64,000 bases of DNA from Anisus vortex (Eukaryota; Mollusca; Gastropoda; Planorbidae), in contig OX421496.1 of assembly GCA_949126835.1 (NCBI GenBank), positions 21,965,844 to 22,029,843 of the forward strand, in the 5' to 3' direction. The notes below the pieces were generated by a model. That model was given only the letters and a program-made list of their open reading frames with translations, did not search any database and had not been told where the DNA came from. The position numbers and the translations under genes are program-made. Shown in pieces: positions 1 to 11,694 of this stretch (position 1 is the first letter of the stretch; each line of letters opens with the position of its first letter).

Positions 1-1442
1 CCTTTTTGGAAAATATCTAAAAAATGTGCTCTTCAGAATTAGTTCTTTGTCCTTTTTTTTTCTTCTTTGCCAGCATCAATGAAAGTGCCCGTTTTGAAAA
101 CCATTGTATTGAACATACAAATATCCTGGTTACGGTCTGATGATACAATTTGTGTGGGTGTAGATCTGTGGTTCTTAGTTTTTTTCTTTCTTGTGATTCT
201 CCACTCTATAATTGTCCCTTAAACTTACGCCTCCCACCCCTTCCCAAAATCCCCTAACCTTGTCATTTATAGCCTACTGTTATCTAGTCTCTATAATTCC
301 CCACCCCATAAAAATCGATTTGCTCCCCTCCCTCCCCCGTGGGGGCATGAAGCACACTTTTTTTTGGTGCAGACATTTTGAAAAAAAAACTATTTAGGTC
401 CACATTTTAGCACTCCATTGCAGTATAAGCTTTGGACTGCATTTTAAAGCAGACTTTTTTAAAATTTAAGTGGTTGACATAATGTGACTCAGGCTGAAAA
501 TATTTCACTTTAAGTTTAGGAAAGTGTTCAGATTGTGCAGCTTAGAAAACGTAGTTTGAATTGTTTTGCACAAGCTAGGGATTCATTCAGAGTCGTAGAA
601 AAAAAAAAACTGGCACCACCGATGTCAGATCTTATCTGAAATACATGTACATTACAGACGCTCTTTTTATGCAGCAAACTGTTGCATGCTAGATCTATGC
701 TTTCCCGTAGTTTATTATTAGCCTAATGTACTCTTTGCTCTTACGTCCTCTAGTGTTTCTAGGCTTAGTGATTTAACTATTAATGTTACTCTTGTCAGTT
801 GTGAATATTAACTAGTAATGGTTAGGTCTACGTCTTGCATTCTGATACCTCCAAGTTAAATCAACACAACACACACATTTTTCTGATAGGATAATGCATT
901 GGTCAGCTCAAATATTATAGTGGATAACCAATCATCCCGCCCCCAAAATACAGTTTTGGATGTGTATGATATTTTAAATATATTTGGCGTTTCAGAGAGT
1001 CACGGGGAATGATTTTTATTGGTATGACAAGTCTATACAATGGCCGCCCTCTGATAAACCGTTATAATAAATAAAAATGCATGACAACAAAACTACTGGT
1101 ATGTGTGTGTAAAGATGTTTATTCAAAGATAGGCAATGTTGTTAGTATAGAAACGCGTTACTTCATAGCACTTTTTACTATTAGTTTAATATCCAATGTT
1201 GCATATAAACGAGCATTTGTCGTAAAACGAACAATAGACATTTAGCATGAAGATAGGAACACTTTAATTAGGATAAATAGGCCTACTACTGGAACTTTAT
1301 ATTTTTAAAGTTCAGGGATGAAAAAACTACAACGGACAAACAAAGCATTTACAAAAGAGTGGAATTCTGTAGAATTCATCTGAGGAAACACTAATAATCA
1401 CATCCTCCCTTAGGGAAACATGGCTATTATACACAGCAGGAT
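1..1442. other. Non-coding flank, 3' side of the EF-hand gene
   Basis: No reading frame here looks like a gene. The stretch is AT-rich with poly-T runs. It contains a truncated copy (about 629-830) of the LINE 3' region described at 55961. The part next to 1443 should hold the 3' UTR of the EF-hand gene on the minus strand, but I could not place a polyadenylation signal with confidence. Confidence 0.5.
629..830 (-). mobile_element. LINE 3'-region fragment (Jockey/CR1-like family)
   Basis: Similar by eye to the 3' part of the LINE at 55961-57225. It shares the tip (ATTACAGACGCTCTTT), then the block around CTAGTGTTTCTAGG and the block around TGTTACTCTTGTCAGTTGTG. It has internal deletions and no coding capacity. 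Confidence 0.6.
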
Positions 1443-1632
1443 CTAGCTCAACAAAGCCAGAAACTCCTCAAAATTGATGATGCCGTCGCCATTTTTATCA
1501 GCTTGGGCAAGGACGGCCTTACAATCGTCATCATATCCGTTCTTGGTCAGGAATGCTTGAAGTTCTTTGGTGTTGATGGTGCCAGAACCGTCAGTGTCAA
1601 TCTCACGGAATGAAGCCCTGAGTGCGCATTCC
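1443..1632 (-). CDS. EF-hand gene exon 3 (EF hands 3 and 4, stop)
   Basis: The acceptor is TTATTTCTAG just before 1632. It supplies the last base of a split Gln codon, then 63 residues (including the C-terminal EF pair) ending FEEFLALLS and TAG at 1443-1445. Confidence 0.88.
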
Positions 1633-3450
1633 CTAGAAATAATTATAGGCTAGTGTTAAAACTAGAACTTCTTTTTCTATGTTTCAATATTAGCAAACAG
1701 TTTATTGTATTTTACAGTAGTTACAAAATAAAAATGATATAAAAACATATTCTTCATGGGTGTTTTCAATGTACAACATACCTAGGATACCTACTCATTT
1801 ATTTATTTTTTACATAAAAAACGGTATTATTTAGGCCTACCGGCCTACCATAGCGTACACTGATTGCTGATTATTAATAAAATCTAAAATTTTGTCTGGT
1901 TTGCAAACCACAAGTATTTTGAAGTGTAGACCCAATTCTAAAACCCAGAAGAAGCCAGTATTTGTATGTGTCCAGTGGAAGGGTTGCCGCCAAATAGACA
2001 CAGTGCTAGCTATTATATCCTGCAGTGTGTCGTTGAGTTGTAATATTTGAGAAGTAATTGATTGCAAGCCACAATTTGTAAGGAAGACGACTAAGTTAAA
2101 TGTGGTTAGGGTGGCAACTGAGAATCGTAGCATTATGAAAGCAGAGAGCACGGTAAGAATATGGTGAAACTTATTGGGTTATAATATATATATGTTAGGG
2201 AATCGCTATAGTAACCTTGTTATGTGTAATAGTAAAAGGTCTAAGGGTAAATTTAATTTTTTTTTTTTAAAGCAATACATTACATTGTTTAGGAGACTCG
2301 ATGTTACCTTATTTTGTTTAGCTTATCAACATGTATCGTAATGTGAAAAACACACTCTATCTTTTACTCAAAACTGTCTTGACAATTAAAGTTATTATGT
2401 AAACTTTGTTCAAAACTTACTGCTTTTGTTTAGGTGGCTGTTGGGCCAACACAGCTTTTAGCTCTTCTAAAGACACTGAATTATCTTTATTTTTGTCAAT
2501 AAATGCAAACAGCTCCTGTTGGAGACATTACAATAAAAAATATTACAATAGAAAATGGTTTTAATATTAAAAGTAATATCACATTTTTAACGCTTGCAGT
2601 TATGAGCAGCATTTGTGTTACATTGGTATGCACAGAATTAAAAACAAGTCTGTGGATAGTGTCAATCAGCACAATACATTTACCCAGCATTCCCACCTTT
2701 ATTTAAATCTAGGTTCAACATCCACACCACGCTGTTAGGACAGCAGTATAAGGGTCGAGCTGTAGCAGAGGTGACGTTGCCTATGACCCAGACATCAAGA
2801 GAGAGTTGCTTAAGGCCCAGACATTGCGGTAACATTGCCGAAAGTCCAAACCTTGAGGTAACATTTCCTACAGCCCATACCTTGAGGTAACATTGCCTAA
2901 AGCCCAGACCTGCGGTAACATTGCAAAAAGCCCATACCTTGAGGTAACATTGCATAAAGGCCAGACATTGATGAAACATTACTAAAATTGCATAAAGCCA
3001 ATTCCTTGAGGTAACATTGCCCATGTCCATACCTTGAGGTAGCATTGCTTACATCCCAGACCCTGAGGCAGCACCGCCAACGCCTTTAGCTTGTCTTAAC
3101 ATTGCCTAATGCCCAGACCCTATTGGGGTGGCCCAGAAGGGTTTATTTTAAAATATTGAGTATAAAAAAAAAGTAAGAAAAAATCAAGCCCAATCTAATG
3201 ATTTTCTCTGATCCAAAAAGCGAATTGGCCCCTGCCACGAGTAGACGGGAAAAGTCAGCATAGATCAACCTGGAATTGTAAATGAAGCATAGTGGAATAG
3301 AAAGGTCATGGGTACCCTGATCTCAGCTTCCGGTCTGTTGTCACCACACTTTCTGAAAACTTCTACCAGCTCGGCAATGTTGATGCTATTACTCTTGTCC
3401 TTGTCCACGTAGTGGAAGAAAGAAATGACTTTTTCATCGAAGGAAGACAT
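1443..3450 (-). CDS. Small four-EF-hand calcium-binding protein, 3 exons, complete
   Basis: Coding exons on the minus strand are 3316-3450, 2421-2515 and 1443-1632. They join in phase (0, then 2) with introns GT..AG and give 139 residues plus a TAG stop. There are four canonical EF-hand loops: DKDKSNSINIAE and DKNKDNSVSLEE in the N-terminal half, DTDGSGTINTKE and DKNGDGIINFEE in the C-terminal half. Each loop has an oxygen-bearing residue at positions 1, 3 and 5 and Glu at 12, so all four should bind calcium. The size and two-lobe layout fit the calmodulin superfamily, close to the small invertebrate calcium-binding proteins rather than calmodulin itself. The substrate or partner cannot be told. 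The start ATG at 3450 is preceded by a good 3' splice site (TTTCATTCCCCAG), so a 5' UTR exon probably lies upstream. The upstream side is a minisatellite built from this very junction. Confidence 0.88.
2421..2515 (-). CDS. EF-hand gene exon 2 (EF hand 2)
   Basis: A 95-bp exon between an acceptor (GTCTCCAACAG) and a donor (GTAAGT at 2420). It encodes ELFAFIDKNKDNSVSLEELK and a short linker to the second lobe. Confidence 0.85.
2771..3125. repeat. Degenerate minisatellite, unit about 30-36 bp
   Basis: About ten diverged units sharing the core CCTTGAGGTAACATTGCC on the plus strand, with variable spacing. It lies in intron 1 of the EF-hand gene. The minus-strand open frame through it is an artefact of the repeat. 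Confidence 0.8.
3316..3450 (-). CDS. EF-hand gene exon 1 (start, EF hand 1)
   Basis: 45 codons starting MSSFDEKV and including the loop DKDKSNSINIAE. The donor is GTACCC at 3315, which is weak but is the only site that keeps phase with exon 2. Confidence 0.82.
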
Positions 3451-3862
3451 GATCTGGGGAATGAAATCAACACAATTTGGTTTGACATGACCTGGGGAAT
3501 GAAATCAACACAATTTGGTTTGACATGATCTGGGGAATGAAATCAACACATTTGGTTTGACATGATCTGGGGAATGAAATCAACACATTTGGTTTGACAT
3601 GATCTGGGGAATGAAATCAACACAATTTGGTTTGACATGATCTGGGGAATGAAATCAACACATTTGGTTTGACATGATCTGGGGAATGAAACAACACATT
3701 TGGTTTGACATGATCTGGGGAATGAAATCAACACAATTTGGTTTGACATGATCTGGGGAATGAAATCAACACATTTGGTTTGACATGATCTGGGGAATGA
3801 AATCAACACATTTGGTTTGACATGATCTGGGGAATGAAATCAACACATTTGGTTTGACACGA
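3451..3862. repeat. Minisatellite duplicating a splice acceptor and start codon
   Basis: About eleven tandem units of 36-38 bp. They differ mainly by one A in CACAATTTGG versus CACATTTGG. On the minus strand each unit reads TTTCATTCCCCAGATCATG, which is exactly the sequence across the putative 5' UTR intron acceptor and the EF-hand ATG. The array lies immediately upstream of that ATG. Confidence 0.9.
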
Positions 3863-4062
3863 TCTAGTCACAATCTAGTGATTGGATGCAATTCCTAATA
3901 AAATAACCGTTTCAAACTACAAATCTCTTTAAAGCGACTTTAATAGGTTTAAAAGAAAAAATAACTTCTTTTCCCATAAATAAACAATAACTCAATCTTT
4001 GACCAGATTTCTTAAACTTAATGGATCAGAAAAAGTACTTGTCAGTATTTTAATAAATCGAT

Positions 4063-4242
4063 GCGAAAACAAAGTAGTAATACAGCCAGAGCCCACACAA
4101 GCCCATATGAAGCGCCCCAGGCCAAAAGTTTCAGCGACGCCCCTTTGCATACTGTAACTGCTTGGTTTAGAGCTATATTTAGACAATATTTGCCGCCCCT
4201 AGAAGTGTCGCCCCGAGCATATGCCCCCTCTGCCCCCCCCCC
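4063..4242 (+). mobile_element. Truncated hAT-like MITE (CAGTGCC family)
   Basis: Matches the family at 39158-39334 and 9478-9665: GCGCCCCAGG block, TTGCATACTGTAACTGCTTG, then CCGCCCC and GCATATGCCCCCTC. The end is interrupted by the 190-bp MITE that follows. Confidence 0.65.
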
Positions 4243-4432
4243 CAGTGCCGTTGCAAGGGATTTGGGGGCCCGGGGGGCTTGGCCTCTTTAGGGGCCCCTG
4301 TATTTTGCCATTCGACATTATGACATGAGAAAAAAACAATTCGGACACTCCTTTGGGGGCCCCCATTAAATAGGGGCCCGGGGGGTACTTTCGAATTTGG
4401 ACCCCCCTCCCCCTCCCCTAGCTACGCCACTG
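4243..4432 (+). mobile_element. 190-bp hAT-like MITE nested in the preceding MITE
   Basis: Imperfect terminal inverted repeats: CAGTGCCGTTGCAAGG on the left and CTAGCTACGCCACTG on the right. The right end is nearly the same as the end of the 1454-bp element at 22591-24044. The flanks are poly-C, so an 8-bp target duplication cannot be resolved. Confidence 0.6.
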
Positions 4433-4618
4433 GTCCCCCCCCCCCATTCCCTTGACTATACTAGCTTATAAATAAAGAATATCTTAAATCCCCGCAACCA
4501 ACTTTTCCATACACAAAAGGCCTAGTACAAAGCTGTCACAAACAATGAAATCATTGCTATATAATAGCAGAGTCTATTGCGATCTGCTTTAATGCATAAT
4601 TTACACAATCTCCAATTA

Positions 4619-5010
4619 TCTTATCTTGTACATTACAGACGCTTCTTCTATAAAGTAGATGATTATTGCGTTCTACTCTCATCCGTGGTCCGAGTCTAGT
4701 CTTGCATTTTTATAAATGTTTTAATGATGGTAAGTTACTGGTTTTCCTTGTTTGTTCAGGCAACACATTTCATGTCCGAATTCCACTCGGGAAGAAAGAG
4801 TACTTAGGCCTATATGCATTTGTTCTCGCATAGCGGCATAAGGGATAAGGAAAGTGTTTTTCTCCCTATGTCTATCTGAGCTCTTCAACAGGTTGTTATT
4901 GGGTTTTATTTCTAAATTTTAATGCATTATGTTTTTATGTAGCCTATCATTACTACTTTACTCTTTGCCCTTCTGCCCTCTAGTGTTTCTAGGTTTAGTA
5001 ATTTGACCAA
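4619..5010 (-). mobile_element. LINE 3'-region fragment
   Basis: A 5'-truncated copy of the family at 55961. It shares the TTATCTT tail, ATTACAGACGC, CATCCGTGGTCCGAGTCTAG, CACTCGGGAAGAAAGAG and CTAGTGTTTCTAGG in the same order. Confidence 0.7.
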
Positions 5011-5589
5011 TGTATTAAAATATATATTTTGTATTACAATGCACATGTCTATTATCTTACGTTTAAAAAAGCTTCAAAATGCAAAGTGCACTAATCTGGA
5101 ACTGGGAAGATTTCCAAGTCTGAATTGCTGAGTCTCCTTGTTAGACCAAACGATCAGTAGACAACGTCCTTAAGTTCGTCACTTCCGTCTTTTGCACGCA
5201 TTAAGCGCAATGGCGCACACATATTGAAATTTGATTTTTACAAATGCGCACCATAGAGTGTAATAAACAAACTCGGAAAAAAACAACAACAACGAATTGT
5301 TGAGCAGTTATGGTGAGGAGATATGGGGCTAAAAATATGATATAGACTAGGCCTAATGTATTGTCACATGCAACGAGGGTGCCACGTTGCAGCTTGAAAG
5401 GGTAACCGGTAACGGGAAGTCAGTCAATTAGCTACGCCGCATAAGCTTATAAAGGATAGTTAATGTAAAGTATTTAAAAGGGTGAAAATTGGTATAATGT
5501 AGTGTAGCCTATAGATAGCGTACCCCTTTTCAATTGCCATTAATATGTACCTTAAAGAAATAAAACTTAGATTCTCAAACATATTTTAA

Positions 5590-6150
5590 TCTTATCTAAT
5601 ATATTACAGATGCTCCTTCTATAAAGAAGATTATTGCGTCCTACGCTCATCTGTTGTCCGAGTTTAGTCCTGCATTTTGATTAATGTTTCAAAATTATAT
5701 TAAGCTATTGGTTTTTCCGGTTTGTTTAGACAATTAATTTGTTCTCGCATAAGGGAAAATAAAGGCTTAGTGTTTTTGTCATTATGTTCATTATTGCATT
5801 GTAACAGATTATTTAGGCCTATTGGGTTGTATTTATAAGTTAAATTTAATGCCTTATAATGTATTATAACTACTGTAGGCTACTCTTTGCCCTCCTGTCT
5901 TCTAGTTTTTCTAGGTTTAGTACTATATGTGTTACTCTTGTCAGCCGTGAATGTTCACTAGCTATTAACCTGGCCGTTCTTTTCTGAATTTGTTCTAATT
6001 TTTAATGATTTCTTTATTTAATGGGTCTCAGATGCATATTCTAGTACAGGTCTAACTAATGTGAGATATTATTTTAGTCTTATATTATTGTTACATTAGT
6101 AAAAGTTCCTTTTTATAAAGCCTTATGTTTTATTAGATTTAAGTAAAAAA
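5590..6150 (-). mobile_element. LINE 3'-region fragment, longer copy
   Basis: Same family and orientation as 55961-57225. The match continues through CAACTAATGTGAGATA-like sequence (here CTAACTAATGTGAGATATT) to about 6150, where poly-A/T begins. It is non-coding and carries internal deletions. Confidence 0.68.
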
Positions 6151-8464
6151 TAAAAGACTAAAAAAATTAACTGAAACGAAACAGAAATGGACATACGTGT
6201 GGGCGGGGCATGTTTTGTTTGTTGTGTTGTGAGGCAACGCTGATAAGTCTGTCAGGTAGAACTTTATGGGTGGACCCGAGCCTTATCTTATGTAAACAAA
6301 CGCACACACTTGTGCCCACACATATGCATGCACACACACAGATACACAGATACATGCACATATCCATTGGACTTGTTTGAACTTGGCCTATTGTCGCTTC
6401 TCGAATCCTTTCTGAGTTTTGGGTTTCTAAGAACGCTATCCCTAGTTAAGTATACCGTATACCACCAATAATATAGCCCTTTTCTAATAACCCTGAACTA
6501 TTCACAAAAATTCCTACATGTAATTTGTAGGCCTACAGTGCGTTTGTAAATTTGAAACTGTAGTTTTTGTTTCATTACCTCTATATAGGGTCTCTACTTA
6601 CTTACTTAAAAGTAGTCTAATCATAGTCAGGTCTGTCAAACTAAGGGTCCCCCCCCCCGCCCCCGGTGGGACAGTGGGAGTCAGATTTTTGGCCACATCT
6701 TTAAGACCAGACACGATACTCAACTGAAGTAATTTTCTACAAATTATTTCAGTAGGCCTACCACATATTGATCTATAGGCCTACCGCATAGTAACTATAT
6801 ATTATGAGGTATAACTACCACTTACATGAGCACGGCCTATAATGGCAGGTCGGCCTACAGAAAACATAAGTAGGCATACAACGAGGATCGAATCCATTGG
6901 GGCGGGGCTGGGGAGGACTAAGTCTCTCCCCCCCCCCTGACATTGTGGACATATTATTTTTTATGCACGATTATTTTAAAAATAACCTAAATTAAAATCG
7001 TGAACATTTAGGTAATAGTTTGGCACGCTAAAATGTCACCCACTCCCTTTCCATAAAAATTCCGCCCCTGCATACAACAACTAAAGAAACATTAAATACA
7101 GGTAGGCCTACATATCACTTACAGAAAACATAACTTAGGAAAACCTTAGCAGGCCTACAGTTATTTTACCTGTAGAAAATATTCGTACATGTTCTCCCCC
7201 ATAGGGTTAAAAGTACAAAAATAAATATATGCACTTCTTAAAAACATATTATTTTTCATTTACTGTATTTTAAATTATGGTGGCAATCAGGTAGTTAAGC
7301 CTACTTTTCATGCAGGCTGTTTGCAAATACACAATTTGTTTATGTTTTTAAATTATAATGTTAAACCCTACTTAATGATAGACATTTAATTTGAACTGTG
7401 CAGAATTTATCCGTTAAAATATACTTGTAAACATAGAAAAATGCAGCGAAACTACACAAGGGCAGATAAAACCTTTGCATTGACAACGTTCTCGAAGGTC
7501 AAACCGCCTATGGGACACTGCCCAGACAGTAAACAACACCAAAAGTTAACATTTTACCTGTTTATGAAATTAGAACGTAGTAGTCTGGGGCTCACTCAAG
7601 ATGTAGGTATGTCACACAAACAGTCACTCCTTAAGTAACTCCTGGACGATCTGCTCTGTTTCGTTTTAGTCTCTACCTAAGCTTATACAGAAACTTGAAG
7701 GGGGGGGGGAAGTGGTGGCGGGGTTGGGAAGGAGGGTGCCGGTAGGGAAAGGGTGGTGCAAGGAAAAAACTTTTTTTTAAAGCTTTGAACTTCATTTTTT
7801 TTTTAAATATCTTTTTTTGTTTAAATCTTGTTTTTTTCCGTTGCAGTCCAACCAGTTTGAGGTAGGCCTAGTATATGAGTAGGTGTATGGATGCGTGAAC
7901 GTAGGAATGTAGGCTGTATGTCTGACAGTGGCGTAGGCGAGATCGCAAGGTAGAGGGGCAAAGAGTGCGAGGTCTAGGGAGGCAAGTGGGGCAGAAATTG
8001 TAAAGTGGAAATAGGGGGGGGGGGATAATAGTGCACTTTAAAGATGAAGGGGTGAGTGGGGTGGGGGAGGCTAATAGTGCATTTTAAAAATGAAGGGGGG
8101 AGGGGAGCGGAGTGGTAGGCCTAATAGGAGACCAAATTTTGGACTGGTGCACAATGTCGCTTTAAACTATTGAAAAATTCATATTTGATCTAATTAGCGA
8201 TTGTTGAAACCTAACATTATGAGTTTGATTAAATATTCCAAACTAAACACACTCTTATTATCGAACTAAATTTGTAAAATCTTCGCTTCTGGAAAAAAAA
8301 AGAGGCTTTCACAAGAGGTTTGGACGTGTCCCTCTAGGCCCCCCCCTCCCTCCTCGTGTACGCCTATGATGTACGTACGGACTATGTATCCGTGAGTGTA
8401 TCTACCTGTATAATGTACATAATTGTGTGAATTAATGTAGGACAAAGAGTTCTACATGTCTTCT

Positions 8465-8845
8465 GTGTATGGTTGTAAGGGGACGTCATCACGCACATGT
8501 TTTTGAGGGGTGGAGGGAGGGGGGGGGGAGGGGGACAAACATTTGTGACGATTTGTGATGAGGGCGGTGTTTAAACAATGTGAAGTCACATTAAAAATGT
8601 GCATCTTTAAATGCAATGTCTACTTTAAAAAGTTAGTTATTGGTAATAAAAGTGAATTGAAACCTGACAATTTCAAAATTGGGAATACTGTGGAGGGAAG
8701 GAATGCAGAGCTTTGTGATGTCATACTGAAAGAGTGGGCTTACTTTTTGTGATGACAGGTGCCCATGGTAAAAGGGGAAAAAAAAGAGGGGGCGGGGTAA
8801 AATTGCGTGACGTCATTTATGGACGGCCCCTATAATATATTATGT
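8465..8845. mobile_element. MITE with GACGTCA-containing inverted ends
   Basis: The left end holds GGGGACGTCATCACGC and the right end GCGTGACGTCATTTATGG then CGGCCCC, roughly inverted. The interior has AACAATGTGAAGTCACATTA, which also occurs in a partial copy at 16485-16600. I did not identify the target duplication. Confidence 0.5.
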
Positions 8846-9477
8846 GAAGCTTTGGAATGTGTTTACTTTTGGAGAACTCGATAAGGGTGGATCAAGAGCT
8901 TGAGAAACCGAGACCGAGCAAAAAGTTTACAACCCCATCCCTCCCCCCAACCTCGGTAGGCTACTGCGTCTCATACATTCGTTTATATGTTTGTCTGATC
9001 TCGACGTTTAGTGTTTTTAAACGGTTCAGGAGGGACACGAAAACTGCGTTATGATTAAATGAACTGTACGATATACATTTATCAGGGACTGATCAATGCA
9101 ATTATGTTTTATTTTTAAAAATTATTTTTATCAAGGTAGTTTTCTGGTTTAAAATGTTAAGTGCGTAATTATGCAAGACTACACATCGCCTACGGTGTTA
9201 TTACTGCATCAGTATAACTTACGATAAATCGTTAAGTAGTGGTTAAAACGGCACAGCGTCAACACATAGGCCTACTTGTATTTGCAATGATTTTCCGAGG
9301 TCAATGTAAGATTGTAAAAGCTTGTTTCTAATGAAATGCCCTTGGAAAGTGACGTCAAACCACAAAGTACACAAATATTCGTCTCACTCACAATTAATCT
9401 CGAAATTGATAGTTTTATAGAACTATTATATCTGTAGGCTATAGCACACACACACACATATAATCAAAGACTATAAC

Positions 9478-9665
9478 CAAAGCCTTTACAAGCTTATGTA
9501 GCGCCGTACTAGCGCCCCAGGGCAAAAGTTTCAACGCCGACCCCTTGCATACTGTAACTGCTTGTTTAGTGTTATATTTGCTGTATTTAGACTACATTTG
9601 CCGCCCCCCCCCCGGAAGAGTCGCCCCCGGGCATATGCCCCCCCTCCCCCTATGTGAGGGCACTG
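9478..9665 (+). mobile_element. hAT-like MITE with 8-bp target duplication
   Basis: Ends CAAAGCC...GGCACTG, the left one decayed from CAGTGCC. Flanks are ACTATAAC (9470-9477) and ACTATAAT (9666-9673), an 8-bp duplication with one change. The target is the terminal repeat of another MITE (see 9666-10255). Confidence 0.7.
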
Positions 9666-10255
9666 ACTATAATAAGATGGACCACTTGCTCTATTTTTGG
9701 AGTTTATAATAAGTAGGCCTATCCAGTAGGACCAAATTGATCCATAGGGCCGGTGAAGCAACGCTCACCAGTTTCTGTGACCACGGCATACTAGGTGATT
9801 GTGTGGCCAGCACTATGCACAGCCGCCTTTACTTTACCCCAACTAAGGTCAGGTACCAATCAGAGCTGGGTAGACTCAGGGACACCCTCCAGCCAGACCC
9901 TGGAATAAATCATGCACCAGGATTCAAACCCAGGACATTTGGTACGCCAGCCGAACGCGCTGCCACGGCCACCGTGCCCCTTAGAGCTTATAATAATATG
10001 TTCTTTTTTTTTCGTGCGTATCCAATAAGGCTGTCTTAAATGACTTCTACGCTTCTACGTTTGCCTAAATGTTTCCGCAGTATACAACTTCTGATTTTAA
10101 TGTTGTTTTTTTTTCATTGAGAAAATCATAGCGATTAAATAAAACGGAAATGTCCAGTACAAAAGGGAATCGGGAATTCCGAAAAGAAGTCATTCGAGTC
10201 ATCAAATAGCAGAAATATTAAAGCAAGCGGTCCATTTTATTATAGTGTTTCGCAA
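9666..10255. mobile_element. MITE with ACTATAATAAGATGGACC ends, carrying a SINE
   Basis: The left end ACTATAATAAGATGGACC is inverted relative to GCGGTCCATTTTATTATAGT near 10230-10247. The pair recurs at 53690-53975. The SINE at 9747-9980 lies inside, and the LINE fragment at 10252 has broken the right flank. A duplicate of the right end lies at 10860-10975. Confidence 0.5.
9747..9980 (-). mobile_element. tRNA-derived SINE
   Basis: On the minus strand it starts GGGGCACGGTGGCCG, followed by a tRNA-like B box (GGGTTTGAATCC). The body contains, on the plus strand, GCCGCCTTTACTTTACCCCA and the AGAGCTGGGTAGACTC block. The same family is at 16827 and 57232. It resembles a gastropod SINE as I remember it. 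Confidence 0.75.
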
Positions 10256-10793
10256 GCCAAACCGTAACAAAGCAACTTGAATGCATCCTCGATCCAAGCA
10301 GTGGCACATGATAGACTACGTGATTGTCCGCAAAAAAGATAGGCAGGATGTCCGTTCGACCGAAACCATGTGCGGTGCTGACTGCTGGACTGATCACAGA
10401 TTGCTGGTCTCCAAATTTTCCATACGAGTACAGCCCCCTAGACGTCCACAGGGCTTTAAGGTCCAAAAGCGGCTGGACACTTCTGGACAGAGGCAAGACA
10501 GTCTTAAACAAGCACTCGCGGTTGCCCTGACTAACAAACTAGAGCACCTAAGTATCGAGGACGATATCGAGTCCAGCTGGGCTGCTTTCGAACAACTGGT
10601 GTACTCCACAGCTTCTTAGACGATCGGCACAACACGCAGGAAGCATCAAGACTGGTTTGACGAAAACAGTGAAGAAATCAAGGCTCTACTTGACGAAATG
10701 CATCGTCTCCTGTGTGAACATATCAATGACCCAAAGTCCATGGCAAAGAAAGAAGCCTTCTCCAAAGTACGTCGAGCTGTTCAGAATAGTGTT
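10252..10793 (+). mobile_element. Non-LTR retrotransposon fragment (end of endonuclease and linker)
   Basis: An open frame from about 10281 contains HMIDYVIVRKKDRQDV and CWTDHRLLVSKF. These are typical of the end of the exonuclease/endonuclease/phosphatase domain of LINE proteins, with the conserved D-H pair in TDHR. After a stop at 10617-10619 the related linker continues in a shifted frame (HQDWFDENSEEIKALLDE). The flanks ATAGTGTTT on both sides look like a target duplication. The fragment is dead, lacking both ends. Confidence 0.72.
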
Positions 10794-11296
10794 TGATATA
10801 ATATATGTGTATACATACCAAAATATATCTACCCAGCCGGATACATTCATTAAAAAACAACAGCATCAAATAGCAGAAATATTAAAGCAAGCGGTCCATC
10901 TTATTATAGTCTTTGATATAATATATGTGGATATATACCAACATATATCTACCCAGCCGGATACATTCGTTTAAAAAAAAACACAGTGTGCGTTGTTTGT
11001 CACTTTAGAAGTAGGCCTACATTGTTTACCTAAGCTAAACACTTAATAATACATTCTATTATTCTATGGGTTGTGTTCAGATTTCATTTGTAAGCAATCT
11101 TATTGTGTGAATGTGACAGCTAGGTTAACAATGACACACACTGTCAGGCTACATTTATTTATTTATACATAATATACATTTATACATAAAACGCAGACAT
11201 ATGGCTACACATGCAATTACATGTGCGTACACAACATAACACTTATTAACAGACAAACACACACATATATTAATATACATATATAGGTAAATAAGT

Positions 11297-11299
11297 GTG

Positions 11300-11394
<95 letters not shown>

Positions 11395-11474
11395 GTCTGT
11401 CTATATATCTATCTATCTATCTATCTATCTGTCTATCTGTCTCTCTATCTATCTATTTATCTATCCATCTATCT

Positions 11475-11514
<40 letters not shown>

Positions 11515-11582
11515 CCTATCTGTCTGTCTGTCTAACTATCTGTCTATCTGTCTCTCTGTCTATCTGTCTATCCGTCTATCTG

Positions 11583-11616
<34 letters not shown>

Positions 11617-11694
11617 AATCTATCTGCCTGTCTGTCTATCTATCTGTCTGTCTGTCTGTCTGTCTATCTAACTATCCTTCTATCTTCTAACTAT
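11297..11694. repeat. (CTAT)n microsatellite with CTGT variants
   Basis: Nearly pure tetranucleotide array of about 400 bp. The long Leu/Ser/Ile/Tyr open frames in it are products of the repeat and not genes. Confidence 0.97.

Larger units (their letters stand above)
3863..9477. other. Intergenic, repeat-derived DNA
   Basis: I see no host gene in this 5.6-kb stretch. It holds nested hAT-like MITEs (4063-4432), two LINE 3' fragments (4619-5010, 5590-6150), G-rich and C-rich runs around 7690-8110, and a MITE at 8465-8845. Short frames such as the one at 7441-7638 have no recognisable domains. Confidence 0.55.

Noticed and set aside
3543..3809. 88-codon minus frame with repeated FPRSCQTKC
   Set aside because: Read-through of the acceptor-ATG minisatellite, not an exon.
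11295..11690. Two 124-131-codon frames of SIYLSIYL repeats
   Set aside because: Pure translation of the CTAT microsatellite.
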